Both the position numbers and the translations under genes were made by a program. This document shows, one piece after another, positions 16,944 through 26,912 of a stretch of 64,000 nt of DNA. The stretch is from positions 1 to 64,000 of the forward strand of contig CAVRTQ010000025.1 of NCBI GenBank assembly GCA_963724195.1. Direction: 5' to 3'. The notes under the pieces were generated by a model. The model was not told the origin of the DNA and did not search any database. It worked only from the letters and a program-made list of their open reading frames with translations. Origin of the DNA: Solirubrobacter sp963724195. Its GTDB lineage: Bacteria > Actinomycetota > Thermoleophilia > Solirubrobacterales > Solirubrobacteraceae. How positions within the stretch are numbered: the first letter of the stretch is position 1; every line of letters begins with the position of its first letter.

Positions 16944-17273
16944 GATGGCCGGATGCTCATGCGACCCCGACCGCCGGGCAATGGCGCGTGCCAGTGTCCC
17001 GGCAGGGAGAGCACCGCCACTACGTGGCGCGATCGAGTCGCTGATCCATCGCGAGTGATCGGGTTCAGCGCGCCGCAGACGCGCGGCGGACCATCGCAGC
17101 GCGTGCTCACCGGGCTCGCCGCCGACTTCGGACCAGCGCGTGATCGGCCGCTGCACGCTCCGTGTCCGGCGCTGCCGGAGCCACGCTGACTGAGGAACGA
17201 GCAGGGCATCGCGACGGGCACGCCTCCCGCGGGCAGTGGTGCCTGCGCCCGCAGAGTCGGCGGGCTTACTCCC

Positions 17274-19406
17274 TTGGCGGGCAGGACCGTGCAGGCGGAT
17301 GCTGCATCTGTCGTGCTCACCGATACCGCTTCCGCGCTCGTGCTGCTCCAGGGCCGCACGCCCACCGCGCCCACCGATCCCGCCCGATCCGGCCTGGTGC
17401 CGCGTGCCCGCCTCGTGCGTCAGCTCGCCGCGTCCGACGCGCCGATCGCGCTCGTCGTCGCACCGGCGGGCTACGGGAAGACGACCCTGATCTCCGAGTG
17501 GGAGACGCGCGACGAGCGCCCGTTCCGTTGGCTGCCGTCCGCCGCCGAGGCCACCGCCGCCATCGAGCTGGGCGTGCGCTCCGGCGTCGCGCAGGTGCTC
17601 GTCGTCGACGATGCGCAGGGCATCACTCCCGAAGCCATGCGCCACCTGCTCAACCAGGCCTGCCGGCTGCCCCGCCGCAGCGCGCTCGTGCTGGCGACGC
17701 GGACACGCCCGCCCGGGCTCGGACGACTGCGTGCCCGCCGCATGCTGCTCGAGCTGGACACCGCCGACCTGGCGCTGAGCCGGCTCGAAGCCGCGATGCT
17801 GGTCGATGCCGCCGGCATCAGGCTGAACCGCCACCAGCTCGAGCGGCTGCTCGATCGCACCGGCGGCTGGCCGGCGATGGTGTATCTGGCCACCACGGGC
17901 CTCGCCGACTGCGAGGACCTGGACGAGGCGATCACCGCGTTCAGCGGCGCCGACCGGACCGCGGCCGAGTTCCTCCGGGACGAGGTCCTCGGTCCGCTCA
18001 GCCTCGCCGAGCGGACGTTCCTCCGCCGGACCGCGATCCTCGCGCCACTCACCAGCCCGGCCTGCGACGCGATCCTCGGCACGTCCGACTCCGGCACGAT
18101 GCTGATGCGGCTGGCCCGCGCCGGCGTCCCGTGCGAGCCGCTTGACCGCACCGACTCGGGCTTTCGCCTGAATCCGTTGCTCGCGCAGATGCTGCGCTCC
18201 GAGCTCGCGGTGACCGAGCCGGATCGCAAGCGCCGGCTGCACCACCGCGCCGCCGAGTGGTACGCAAGCGAGCGCGACCCGCACGCCGCGATCGAGCACG
18301 CCATGACCTGCCGCGACGTCCGGCTCGCGGGCGGGATCGCGTGGGCTCATGCGCCGCAGGCCGCTGCTGCGGGCCGCGGCACGCAGATCGGCGAATGGCT
18401 CGCGCCGATCCGCGAGTGCGCGCCTTCCGGAGACGTCGCGCTGGCGCTGACCGCGGCCGTCTACAACCTGGTCACGGGAAGCCGCCGCGCCGCCTGCGCG
18501 GCGACCGACACGGCTGAGCGTCTGCTCGAGCACGACCCGCTGGCCGGCGGCGACGCGGCCGTGGCGCTCCTGCGCGCCTGCCTGGCCCCGGCCGGGTTCG
18601 TCAACGCCCTCGCGGACGCGTCTCGCGCGCGTGAGCTCCTCAGCCACGACAGCCCGTGGCAAGCACTCGCGCTGCTGATAATGGGCGTTGCTCAGCATCT
18701 GGGCGGTGAGCGCGAGACCGCCGGCGCGCTCCTTGACGACGCCGCCGGTCGTGCCGACGCGACGCTCCCGGTCGTCGCCGCCGCGGCGCAGGCCCAGCTG
18801 GCGGTGCTCGCCGTCGAGGACGAGGACTGGGACGAGGCGGCGCATCGCACGCGCGAGGCGCGGGCCGCGGTCCCGCTGACCGCACCGGACGCGCTCCGCG
18901 CCTTCGTGTCGGCGATCTCGGCTGTGGTCTCCGCGCATCGCGGCGAGATCGCCCAGGCCCGCCACGACGCCGGCGAGGCGGACCGGCTGCTCGCCACCCG
19001 CGCGGACTTTCCGTCGTGGCTCGTGTGCGAGGCGCACGTCTGGCTCGCCCGCGCGGCGATCCGGCTGAGTGACGGCCCGACGGCGCGCCGGCTCCTGGCG
19101 CGGGCCGCGCGGCTGGCGCCGACGGGCAACGTCGTGCTCGCCGACTGGATCCACGACGGGTGGGCCCGGGCGGACGCGTTCGCCGAGAGCGCCACCGGGG
19201 ACGGCCCGACGCTCACCAACGCCGAGTTGCGGATCCTGCGCCTGCTCCCGAGCCACATGTCATTCCGCGAGATCGGCGAGCGCCTGCACGTCTCGACCAA
19301 CACCGTCAAGACCCAGGCGCTCGCCGTCTACCGCAAGCTCGACGTGTCATGCCGCTCCGACGCCGTGCAACGAGGGCACGACGCCGGTCTGATCGGCAGC
19401 ACATGA
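17274..19406 (+). CDS. MalT-like LuxR-family regulator with STAND ATPase
   Basis: A 710-residue regulator (TTG at 17274; GTG at 17289 is also possible). A Walker A motif, VVAPAGYGKTTLISEW, begins a STAND ATPase domain with a Walker B-like VLVVDDAQGI. Helical repeats follow through the middle. The C-terminus is a LuxR helix-turn-helix: TNAELRILRLLPSHMSFREI and VSTNTVKTQALAVYRKL. Such proteins activate genes after binding ATP and an inducer. Its stop is only two bases before the ATG of the DUF1269 gene, so it likely controls or accompanies the stress proteins. Effector unknown. Confidence 0.8.
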   Translation: MAGRTVQADAASVVLTDTASALVLLQGRTPTAPTDPARSGLVPRARLVRQLAASDAPIALVVAPAGYGKTTLISEWETRDERPFRWLPSAAEATAAIELGVRSGVAQVLVVDDAQGITPEAMRHLLNQACRLPRRSALVLATRTRPPGLGRLRARRMLLELDTADLALSRLEAAMLVDAAGIRLNRHQLERLLDRTGGWPAMVYLATTGLADCEDLDEAITAFSGADRTAAEFLRDEVLGPLSLAERTFLRRTAILAPLTSPACDAILGTSDSGTMLMRLARAGVPCEPLDRTDSGFRLNPLLAQMLRSELAVTEPDRKRRLHHRAAEWYASERDPHAAIEHAMTCRDVRLAGGIAWAHAPQAAAAGRGTQIGEWLAPIRECAPSGDVALALTAAVYNLVTGSRRAACAATDTAERLLEHDPLAGGDAAVALLRACLAPAGFVNALADASRARELLSHDSPWQALALLIMGVAQHLGGERETAGALLDDAAGRADATLPVVAAAAQAQLAVLAVEDEDWDEAAHRTREARAAVPLTAPDALRAFVSAISAVVSAHRGEIAQARHDAGEADRLLATRADFPSWLVCEAHVWLARAAIRLSDGPTARRLLARAARLAPTGNVVLADWIHDGWARADAFAESATGDGPTLTNAELRILRLLPSHMSFREIGERLHVSTNTVKTQALAVYRKLDVSCRSDAVQRGHDAGLIGST

Positions 19407-19891
19407 ACACCCTGTCCGTCTGGCGCTTCCCCACGCCGGATGGGGCCGAGGAGGCACTCGCAGAGCTGATCCGGCTCGTCGTTGCGGAGCGGGCCAGCGT
19501 GGACGACGCGGCGCTGATCGCGTGGCCGACCGGACGGCGCGCGCCGCTGACCCGCGAGCTCGGCAGCATCACCGGCAACGGGCGGCTGTGGGGCGGGTTC
19601 TGGGGCATGGTGCTCAGCCTCATCTTCCTCACCCCGCGCGCCGGCCCGGTGTTCGGCGCGGCGGCCGGAGCGGTCGCCGGGAGCCTCGACGACTTCGGCG
19701 TCATCGACGACTTCGTCAAGCGTGTGCGCGACCGGGTCACGCCGGGCACGTCCGCGATCTTCGCGATCACCAGCTCGAGCGCGGCACGCGAGATCGACGC
19801 CGGGTTCGCAGGACCCGGCGTCGAGACGCTTCGGTCCGAGCTGTCCCCCACGCAGGCGCAGAACCTGCACGAAGCGCTCGCCGACCGTTGA
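19403..19891 (+). CDS. DUF1269 family membrane-associated protein
   Basis: A 162-residue protein with the DUF1269 layout: an N-terminal ferredoxin-like half (ALIAWPTGRRAPLT), a central Gly/Ala-rich hydrophobic hairpin (GGFWGMVLSLIFL, FGAAAGAVAGSLDDFGV) and a C-terminal half (VTPGTSAIFAITSSS ... ETLRSELSPTQAQNL). The family is annotated as general-stress proteins of unknown activity. ATG overlaps the end of the MalT-like regulator gene. It is the most diverged of three DUF1269 proteins in the window (others at 21222 and 36316). Confidence 0.8.
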   Translation: MNTLSVWRFPTPDGAEEALAELIRLVVAERASVDDAALIAWPTGRRAPLTRELGSITGNGRLWGGFWGMVLSLIFLTPRAGPVFGAAAGAVAGSLDDFGVIDDFVKRVRDRVTPGTSAIFAITSSSAAREIDAGFAGPGVETLRSELSPTQAQNLHEALADR

Positions 19892-20326
19892 TCACAGCCC
19901 GGCGCGGGCCTCCGACCAGCGCGCCGTCAGCGCGAAGATGATGACCGCGTCGAGCGCGATGATCACCAGTGACCAGATCGGATACGCGCCGACGAACAGC
20001 ATCTGCACGACGATGCCGACGCTCGCGATCACCAGCGCGAGCACGCGGGCCCAGCCGTGCCCGCTGTTGAGGCCCATGCCCGCGGCGACCTGAGCCGCTC
20101 CCCAGATCAGCATGACGATGCCCCAGATGGTGAAGTTGCCGATCAGCAGCGCGTCCGAGTTGGCGGCGACGAAGTAGGTCTCGTCGAGCAGCGCGGTCAA
20201 GCCCTGGATGAGGTTGAGCAGCCCGACGACGGCGAGCATGATCGACGCGAAGACGATCCAGCCCGTCCATGCGGCTGTGGGGGGCGGCGCTCCCGCCCGT
20301 TCGGACCTGGCCTCGGCCTTGGTCAT
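19892..20326 (-). CDS. DUF7144-like four-helix membrane protein
   Basis: A 144-residue protein with four hydrophobic helices (WTGWIVFASIMLAVVGLLNL, GNFTIWGIVMLIWGAAQVAA, ARVLALVIASVGIVVQMLF, WSLVIIALDAVIIFAL), matching small actinobacterial DUF7144 proteins. It is the third gene of a minus-strand operon behind a DUF6325 and a SHOCT gene, with start and stop overlapping by one base. Expression probably comes from the palindrome-bearing promoter near 21148. Function unknown. Confidence 0.75.
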   Translation of the reverse strand: MTKAEARSERAGAPPPTAAWTGWIVFASIMLAVVGLLNLIQGLTALLDETYFVAANSDALLIGNFTIWGIVMLIWGAAQVAAGMGLNSGHGWARVLALVIASVGIVVQMLFVGAYPIWSLVIIALDAVIIFALTARWSEARAGL

Positions 20327-20616
20327 CAGGCCAAGAGCCTGCGCTTCTGAGCCGAGAACTCCTCGTCCGTGAGGATGCCGTCGTCACGGAGCTGCGCGAG
20401 CTCGCGGAGCTGGGCGACGGTGTCGACCGGCGGGGCCGCCGGCGCCGGCGCAGCCGCGGGCGCGGGCGGTGGCGGTGGCGGCGCGTCGTAGTACTCCGGC
20501 TGGCTGTCCTGCGCCGCCCACTTATTCGCCTGGCGGCGCGAGACGCGGTTGCTGACGGTGGTCGCCGTACCGGCGATCACGGCGGTGCGGGCCACTCCGC
20601 GGAGCAATCCGGGCAT
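20326..20616 (-). CDS. SHOCT-domain protein
   Basis: A 96-residue protein. The N-terminal part is a short hydrophobic/basic segment, the middle is a Pro/Ala-rich linker, and the end is a SHOCT domain (LRELAQLRDDGILTDEEFSA then QKRRLL). SHOCT domains are short helical modules at the ends of membrane-linked proteins and may help assembly. It lies between the DUF6325 and DUF7144 genes in one operon. Confidence 0.8.
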   Translation of the reverse strand: MPGLLRGVARTAVIAGTATTVSNRVSRRQANKWAAQDSQPEYYDAPPPPPPAPAAAPAPAAPPVDTVAQLRELAQLRDDGILTDEEFSAQKRRLLA

Positions 20617-20634
20617 GTGTGTGACTCCTTGCGT

Positions 20635-21093
20635 TCAGGACGGGGACGAGGCTTCGGCCTGCGCCTCAGCCAGTTCAAGCGCAGCCAGGACGGCCTGGAT
20701 GCCGATGCGGCCGCTCGCGACGAGCTGTCCGCCTGACTTGCGCAACGCGACGGCGACCGGGGCCGCCCAGCGGTTCTCCCAGACCAGCACCGCGGCGCAG
20801 GTCCCGGGTTCCAGCGCCTGCGCCGCGTCCTCGAGATCCTCTTGGCTGATCAGGCCGGTCGACGCCCCTTCGAACGCCTCGAAGCCTCCGGGATCTTCGA
20901 ACTCGCCGAGGTCGATGGCGGCGACGGACCCGTCCTCGCCCTTGACCATCAGCGCGATGTCGAGCACCCGGATGATGCCTCGCTCCACCAGGTCGATGAT
21001 CAGCGGAACGGCATCGCCTTTCGGCTGCCGTCCCGGCCATTCGAGAACCACGTAGTCGATGGGACCCATCTCGAGCACGGACTCTTCGGTCAT
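20635..21093 (-). CDS. DUF6325 family protein
   Basis: A 152-residue soluble protein; ATG at 21093 follows a GAAGGAGG ribosome site. Characteristic parts are EMGPIDYVVLEWPG, IIDLVERGIIRVLDIALMVK, and a C-terminal VLVWENRWAAPVAVALR. This is the DUF6325 pattern, a relative of DUF1269-type stress proteins. First gene of the DUF6325-SHOCT-DUF7144 operon; copy 3 of the 17-bp palindrome stands 54 bases upstream and is shared with the divergent DUF1269 gene. Confidence 0.8.
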   Translation of the reverse strand: MTEESVLEMGPIDYVVLEWPGRQPKGDAVPLIIDLVERGIIRVLDIALMVKGEDGSVAAIDLGEFEDPGGFEAFEGASTGLISQEDLEDAAQALEPGTCAAVLVWENRWAAPVAVALRKSGGQLVASGRIGIQAVLAALELAEAQAEASSPS

Positions 21094-21147
21094 CGATGCC
21101 TCCTTCGTCGGGGGTCCCGAGCATCGAGCCACCGGTGGGCCTGGACA

Positions 21148-21164
21148 TCATCCGATCCGGGTGA
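21148..21164. promoter_or_regulatory. 17-bp palindrome, copy 3 (TCATCCG ATC CGGGTGA)
   Basis: Sits centrally between the divergent DUF6325 operon (start 21093) and the DUF1269 gene (start 21222), about 54-57 bases from each start. This is the placement expected for an activator or repressor of both. Confidence 0.65.
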
Positions 21165-21221
21165 GGCAGTGCGCGGGCGATACGATCTCGCGGCACCATC
21201 GTCAATCAAAGGAGATCATCC

Positions 21222-21720
21222 ATGGGCACATTGGTAGCCATCGCCTATCCCGACGTCGCGACCGCCGAGAAGGTGCGGGGCGAGCTCGTGCAGGCCACCA
21301 AGGAGCAGCTGATCCGGCTCGAGGACGCGGTCATCGTCGAACACCGCGCCGACGGCAAGATGAAGCTGCACCAGGCGGGCAGCACGACCGGCGCGGGCGC
21401 CGCGGGCGGCGCGCTGTGGGGCGGCATCATCGGCCTGCTGTTCCTCGCCCCGCTTGTTCGGCATGGCGATCGGCGCCGCGTCCGGCGCGGTGGCCGGCAA
21501 GCTGACGGACGTCGGCGTCAACGACGATTTCCTCAAGACGCTCGGCGCGAAGCTGTCCCCCGGCGGTGCGGCGCTGATCATCCTCGGCCGCAGCGACACC
21601 CCGGACCGGGTGATCGAGCGCGTGCGTCAGTACGGCGGCGAGGTCGTCCAGACCTCGCTCAGCGAGGACGACGAAGCCCACCTGCGCGCCGCGCTGGGCG
21701 AGCCCGCTCCCGCCGAGTAA
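21222..21720 (+). CDS. DUF1269 family protein (one frameshift)
   Basis: About 165 residues after correction; ATG at 21222 behind AAAGGAG. It begins MGTLVAIAYPDVATAEKVR, has a Gly/Ala membrane hairpin (ALWGGIIGLLFLAPL, then FGMAIGAASGAVAGKLTDVG) and ends with an IILGRSDTPDRVIERVRQYG half. The frame changes at about 21453 where CTTGTTC replaces an expected CTGTTC; 499 bases equals a multiple of three plus one. It is strongly similar to the protein at 36316-36813, so the correct frame is well supported. Confidence 0.85.
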
Positions 21721-21724
21721 AACC

Positions 21725-22990
21725 CTGACGGCGACACAGCGCAACGACACGGCCGAGCTGCAGGCGTTCGTCCTGGAGCTCGGCCGCGCGTTGAGCCTCG
21801 CCGGCACAGCGGTCGGCGAGACGCAGGAGCGGCTGGTCGCCGTGGCGGACGCCGGCGGCGCGCCGGGGGCCCGGATCGTCGCGCTGCCCACGGTGCTGTT
21901 CGTGTCGTTCGGGCGTGACGGCTGGGCCACGATCGAGCCGATACCGCAGTTCGACGGGTCCCTGCGCCTGGATCAGATCTCGGAGCTGTACGCGCTCGTG
22001 GATGATGCCGAGCGCGGCGCGATCGGGCCGGTCGCCGGCCTGCGGCGGCTCGAGCAGATCCACGACCTCCCGCCGCGCCGGGGCTGGGCCGTCTCGCTCG
22101 CGGCGTACGTCGTGATGACGGCCGGCCTGTGCCTGGTCCTCCAGCCGACGCCCGCCGACGTCGCCGTCTCCTCCGTGTTCGGCCTGCTGGTCGGTGCGCT
22201 GGTCCTCGTTGCTCGCGGGCGTCGGGGCGTGACGGCGCTCGTCCCGGTGCTGTCGGCCATCATCATCTCGGCGCTGAGCTTCGAGGCCGTGAAGCTCGGG
22301 GTTGCCGATCCCGGGCTGCGCACCTTGGTCGCCCCGCTGGTGGTGTTCCTGCCCGGTGGCGTCCTGGCTACGGCCACCGTCGAGCTGGCGTCGGGCGAGA
22401 TGCTGGCCGGGGCGAGCCGCCTGGTGTTCGGTGCGGTGCAGCTGACGCTGCTCGCGTTCGGCATCGTCGTCGGCGTCGAGTTGGCCGGGTTGCCGAGCGA
22501 GGTGATCGTCGGCGATGCCGAGACGAACCTGCTCGGTGCGTGGGCTCCCTGGCTGGGGGTCGTGGTCTTCGGGATGGGGGTGAGCGTCTATTCCTCGGCC
22601 CCGCCGCACTCGCTGCCGTGGCTGCTGCTCGTCCTGCTGACGGCCTGGCTCGGGCAGGTCTGCGGCGACCGGTTCGTGGGCGCCGACGTGAGCGGCTTCT
22701 TCGGCGCCCTGGCGATGACCCCCGTCGCCCTTGCGGTCGCGCGCCTGCCCGGTGGGCCACCGTCGCAGGTCACGTTCCTGCCGGCGTTCTGGCTCCTGGT
22801 ACCGGGCGCGCTGGGGCTGATCGGCATGACTGAGGTGTTCGGCGACCCCGCGACTGCGGACCTCGGCGACCTGGTCACGCCGATCGGGGCGATCGTGTCG
22901 ATCGCGCTCGGCGTGCTCACCGGGGTCTCGGCGTTCCGCGGCGTGGCCGGCGTGCTCGGCGCGGCCTCCTCAGCGCACGTCCGCCACTAG
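21725..22990 (+). CDS. Threonine/serine exporter (ThrE) family protein
   Basis: About 421 residues. The N-terminal domain (ELGRALSLAGTAVGETQERL, ALPTVLFVSFG) and the ten or so following membrane helices match the fused ThrE architecture (PF06738 plus PF12821), which exports threonine and serine in Corynebacterium. The start is unclear: the reading frame is open back to the preceding stop, a CTG lies at 21725 and a TTG at 21791, and no good ATG/GTG is found, so a base error near the start is possible. It lies directly after a DUF1269 gene. Confidence 0.75.
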   Translation: MTATQRNDTAELQAFVLELGRALSLAGTAVGETQERLVAVADAGGAPGARIVALPTVLFVSFGRDGWATIEPIPQFDGSLRLDQISELYALVDDAERGAIGPVAGLRRLEQIHDLPPRRGWAVSLAAYVVMTAGLCLVLQPTPADVAVSSVFGLLVGALVLVARGRRGVTALVPVLSAIIISALSFEAVKLGVADPGLRTLVAPLVVFLPGGVLATATVELASGEMLAGASRLVFGAVQLTLLAFGIVVGVELAGLPSEVIVGDAETNLLGAWAPWLGVVVFGMGVSVYSSAPPHSLPWLLLVLLTAWLGQVCGDRFVGADVSGFFGALAMTPVALAVARLPGGPPSQVTFLPAFWLLVPGALGLIGMTEVFGDPATADLGDLVTPIGAIVSIALGVLTGVSAFRGVAGVLGAASSAHVRH

Positions 22991-23003
22991 GGTGCGCGCA
23001 CCC
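22990..23003. terminator. GC-rich hairpin after the ThrE-family gene
   Basis: GGGTGCGCGCACCC is a perfect inverted repeat immediately at the ThrE stop, without a following T-run. It may act as a terminator before the arc operon; weak evidence. Confidence 0.3.
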
Positions 23004-23052
23004 CCTCGGGCCGTCAGGCGCACCACATTGCGGGCATGGCGGTGGAAAGCGG

Positions 23053-24639
23053 ATGCTGCGAGGCATGACCAAGACGTCGCCGCCGACGCCTGACCCCGCA
23101 TCGGCGCCCGCCGAGTCGCAGCCGAAGAAGCTGCGGTTCCCGACCGCGTTCACCGTCCTCGCGGGCGTCCTGCTGCTCGTCTGGGTCGCGTCGTTCATCG
23201 TGCCGGCCGGCGCGTACAAGGCCGACCCCGAGACCGGCGGCCCGGTCCCCGGCAGCTACCGCGAGCTGCCCGCGTGCTCGAGCGCCGCCGGCGAGGAGCT
23301 GTGCGTGGAGACGTCCTTCGACCAGCGCCTCAAGCAGCTGTGGATCGCGCCGCCCAACGGTCTCTACGGGATCGAGAACGAGCGCGGCTTCGTCAGCGCC
23401 GACGAGGTCGGGGTGCTCTACGGCTCGGCGATGATCTTCTTCTTCGTCCTCGCGGTCGGCGCGTTCATCACCGTGACGATGAAGACGGGCGCCATCCAGA
23501 CCGGCATCGGACGGCTCGCGCTGCGCTTCAAACACAGCGGCTCGGTCCTGATCGCGTTGCTGATGGGCGTCTTCGCGCTCGGCGGGACCTCATACGGCAT
23601 GTGGGAGGAGACACTCGGCTTCTTCGTCCTGCTCGTCCCGTTGACGCTGGCGCTGGGCTATGACCGCCTCGTCGCGGCGTCGATCATCTTCCTGGGCGCG
23701 GGCTCGGGCGTGATGTGCTCGACGGTCAACCCGTTCGCCACCGGCGTCGCGTCCGACGCCGCGGGCGTGAGCATCGGCGACGGCATCGGGGTGCGGATCG
23801 CGATGTGGTTCGTGATCGTGGCGCTCGCGATCGTCTACGTCCTGCGCTACGCGAGCCGGGTCCGGAAGGACCCGAGCCGCTCGATCGTCGGCATCTCCCC
23901 CAAGGACGCCGAGGAGGCGCGCGGCCTGATCGACGACGTGCCGAAGCTCACCGGCCGCCAGAAGCTGGTCCTGGTCCTGTTCGCCGGCTCGTTCCTGGTG
24001 ATGATCTACGGCTTCATCCCCTGGAACGACCTCTGGCAGGAAGGCTGGGGCACCGACTTCCCGCTGCCGACGTTCGCCTCCTTCTACTTCCCCGAGGCGG
24101 CCGCGCTGTTCATCGTGATGGCGGTCGTGATCGGCCTGCTCGCCAAGCTCGGCGAGGCCGGCACGGTCAACACGATCATCGGCGGCGCCGCGGACTTTCT
24201 CTCGGCGGCGCTGATCATCGTGCTCGCCCGCGCGATCACGGTCGTGATGAAGAACACGTACATGACCGACACCGTCCTGCACTGGATGGAGGACGCCGTG
24301 TCCGGCACCTCGCAGGGCGTGTTCGGCGTGATCGTGCTGGTGGTCAACGTGCCGATCGCGCTGCTCGTGCCGTCCTCGTCCGGCCACGCCGCGCTGGTGA
24401 TGCCGATCCTTGGGCCGCTGGCGGACTTCGCCGGCGTCGGGCGCGACGTCGCGGTCACCGCCTACCAGTCGGCGTCCGGGCTCGTGAACCTCGTCACACC
24501 GACCTCCGCGGTGATCATGGGCGGCCTCGCGCTGTCGAAGGTCGGCTACGACCGCTACCTGCAGTTCGTCTGGAAGTTCGCCGCGGCCGCGTTCGTGGTC
24601 GCCTGCCTGTTCGTCGGCGGCGCGGCCGCCCTGAGCTGA
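23053..24639 (+). CDS. YfcC-family transporter, candidate arginine/ornithine antiporter
   Basis: A 528-residue carrier with about twelve membrane helices and the YfcC/DcuC-type signature segments (GGTSYGMWEETLGFFVLLVP, GSGVMCSTVNPFATGVAS, and the C-terminal LVPSSSGHAALVMPILGPLA). Start is ATG 23053 or 23065. It stands first in a four-gene run with arginine deiminase, ornithine carbamoyltransferase and carbamate kinase. In other bacteria this place is taken by ArcD or an ArcD-type YfcC protein that swaps arginine for ornithine, so that role is inferred here. Confidence 0.8.
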   Translation: MLRGMTKTSPPTPDPASAPAESQPKKLRFPTAFTVLAGVLLLVWVASFIVPAGAYKADPETGGPVPGSYRELPACSSAAGEELCVETSFDQRLKQLWIAPPNGLYGIENERGFVSADEVGVLYGSAMIFFFVLAVGAFITVTMKTGAIQTGIGRLALRFKHSGSVLIALLMGVFALGGTSYGMWEETLGFFVLLVPLTLALGYDRLVAASIIFLGAGSGVMCSTVNPFATGVASDAAGVSIGDGIGVRIAMWFVIVALAIVYVLRYASRVRKDPSRSIVGISPKDAEEARGLIDDVPKLTGRQKLVLVLFAGSFLVMIYGFIPWNDLWQEGWGTDFPLPTFASFYFPEAAALFIVMAVVIGLLAKLGEAGTVNTIIGGAADFLSAALIIVLARAITVVMKNTYMTDTVLHWMEDAVSGTSQGVFGVIVLVVNVPIALLVPSSSGHAALVMPILGPLADFAGVGRDVAVTAYQSASGLVNLVTPTSAVIMGGLALSKVGYDRYLQFVWKFAAAAFVVACLFVGGAAALS

Positions 24640-24650
24640 AGGAGTCCCCG

Positions 24651-25885
24651 TTGACCGCTCCCGCCACCCGCTGCGCTCGGAGTCGCCTCCGAGGTCGGGA
24701 CGCTGCACAGCGTGATGGTCCATCGCCCGGATCTTGCGCACGAGCGGCTGTCGCCGTCTAACTGCCGTGAGTTGCTGTTCGACGATGTGATCTGGACGCG
24801 CCGTGCGCGTCAGGAGTTCGACGCGTTCGTGGATCTGATGCGCTCGCGCGGGGTCGAGGTGCTGTTGCTGCACGAGTTGCTGGTCGAGACGCTCGCGGTT
24901 CCGGAGGCGCGCGAGTGGGTGCTCAGCCGGCGGTTGCGGCCGGAGGAGGTCACGGCGCTGTTCTCGGATGAGTTGCAGGCGTGGATGGGCGCGATGCCCG
25001 CCGAGGAGCTTGCGACGCGGCTGACCGGCGGCGTGACGGTGCAGGAGTTGCCGGAGGAGATCCGGACGGTGATCGGCCGGGCGTTGCGTGCGACGGATTT
25101 CGTGCTGGCGCCGCTGCCCAACCAGTTGTTCACGCGCGATACGAGCGCGTGGCTGTATGGCGGGCTGGTGTTGAGCGCGATGTTCTGGAACGCGCGTCAG
25201 CGCGAGTCGTTGAACGTGGAGGCGATCTATCGCTTCCATCCGCGTTTCCGTGACGCGGGGTTCCCGATCTGGTTCGGCGGTGTCGATCACGACTGGGGTC
25301 CGGCGACGATCGAGGGCGGCGACATGATGCCCGCGGGCGACGGCGTGGTGCTGGTCGGTCAGGGTGAGCGCAGCACGGCTCGCGCGACCAGCATCCTGGC
25401 CAAGAATCTGTTTGAGGCGGGCGCGGCGCGGTTGGTGATCGGCGCGCAGATGCCGCGCGAGCGGGCGGCGATGCACCTGGACACGGTGTTCACGTTCTGT
25501 GACCGCAACGTGGTGACGATCTACGAGCCCGTCGTCTCGCAGATCATCCCGATCTTGTTCACGCCCGATGGCCACGGCGGGGTGCGCGGCGAGCTCTCTG
25601 ACCGTCCGTTTTTGGAGGAGGTCAAGGACGCGCTCGGGCATCAGCGAGTTGAAGGTCGTGACCACCGGCGGTGACGAGTTCGAGGCCGAGCGCAACCAGT
25701 GGGATGACGGCAACAACGTCGTCGCGCTCTCGCCCGGCGTGATCGTCTCCTACGAACGCAACGAGGCCACCAATTTCAAGCTCGAGAAGGCCGGCGTCGA
25801 GGTCCACACGATCTCGGGCTCAGAGCTCGGACGCGGGCGCGGCGGCGGCCATTGCATGACCTGCCCGATTTCCCGTGACGCCTGA
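24651..25885 (+). CDS. arcA: Arginine deiminase (two frameshifts)
   Basis: About 410 residues after correction. TTG at 24651 follows AAGGAG. Conserved parts are ASEVGTLHSVMVHRPD, LPNQLFTRDTSAW, IEGGDMMP, MHLDTVFTFCDRN and the C-terminal GRGRGGGHCMTCPISRD with the catalytic cysteine. Frame shifts occur at about 24677 and 25640 (CTCGGGCATC for an expected CTCGGCATC); the 1235-base length is a multiple of three plus two. The enzyme turns arginine into citrulline and ammonia, the first step of the ADI pathway, giving base for pH defence and feeding ATP synthesis by the carbamate kinase. Confidence 0.85.
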
Positions 25886-25898
25886 GAGGACCCTCCCC

Positions 25899-26910
25899 AT
25901 GAGCACTGTCCAGCCGGACCTGAGCGGCCGCCATTTTTTGACGATGACGGACTACAGCGCGGACGAGATCCGCTATCTGATCGATCTCTCGGCCGAGCTG
26001 AAGGCCGCCAAGCGCGAGGGCCGCGAGCAGCAGCGCCTGGCCGGCAAGGAGATCGCGCTGATCTTCGAGAAGGACTCCACGCGCACGCGCTGCGCGTTCG
26101 AGGTGGCCGCGTATGACCAGGGCGCGCACGTGACGTTCATCGGCCCGAGCGGCTCGCACATGGGCCACAAGGAGACCGTCAAGGACACGGCCCGGGTGCT
26201 CGGGCGCATGTACGACGCGATCGAGTACCGCGGGTTCGGCGAGGCGATCGCCGACGAGCTCGCGCAGTGGGCGGGCGTGCCGGTCTACAACGGCCTGACC
26301 GACGAATGGCATCCGACGCAGATGCTCGCCGACTACCTGACGATGCGCGAGCACCTGGACAAGCCCTACACGCAGATGCGCTACTGCTACCTCGGCGACG
26401 CCCGGTTTAACATGGCCAACAGCTACCTCGCGATCGGGGCCAAGCTGGGCATGGACGTCCGGATCGCCGCGCCGCGCTCGCTGTGGCCCGACGAGGCCCT
26501 GGTCCGGACCTCCGAGGGCTTCGCCGCCGAGTCGGGCGGGCGGATCACGATCACCGAGGACGTCGCCGAGGCCGTCCGCGGCTGTGACTTCCTGCTCACC
26601 GACGTGTGGGTCTCGATGGGCGAGTCCGACGACGTCTGGGCCGAGCGCATCGAGCTGCTCATGCCCTACCAGGTCAACGCCGCAGACGATGGCGGCGACC
26701 GGCAACCCGGACGTCAAGTTCATGCACTGCCTGCCGGCGTTCCACAACGCCGACACCGAGGTCGGCAAGGAACTCGAGGCGAAGTTCGGCATCACCGCGC
26801 TGGAAGTCACCGAAGAGGTCTTCGAGTCGCCGGCGTCGATCGTCTTCGACGAGGCCGAGAACCGCATGCACACGATCAAGGCGGTCATGGTCGCCACCCT
26901 CGGGAGCTGA
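25899..26910 (+). CDS. arcB: Ornithine carbamoyltransferase, catabolic (one frameshift)
   Basis: About 336 residues after correction. Carbamoyl-phosphate site EKDSTRTRCAFEVAAYDQGA, LTDEWHPTQMLADYLTM, and the ornithine-site FMHCLPAFHNADTEVGKEL are all visible. The frame changes near 26688 between MPYQVNA and QTMAATGNPD, one extra base. The long form of LTDEWHPTQ and the arcA/arcC neighbours argue for the catabolic enzyme, which splits citrulline to ornithine and carbamoyl phosphate. Confidence 0.88.
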
Positions 26911-26912
26911 CC

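Noticed and set aside
17049..17065. Possible palindrome half-site upstream of the glutamine amidotransferase gene
   Set aside because: Only the right half resembles the motif and the distance to the gene start is over 100 bases.
23053..24639. AbgT or short-chain fatty-acid transporter
   Set aside because: The conserved blocks fit the YfcC family better and the gene is first in the arc run, although its substrate is still inferred.
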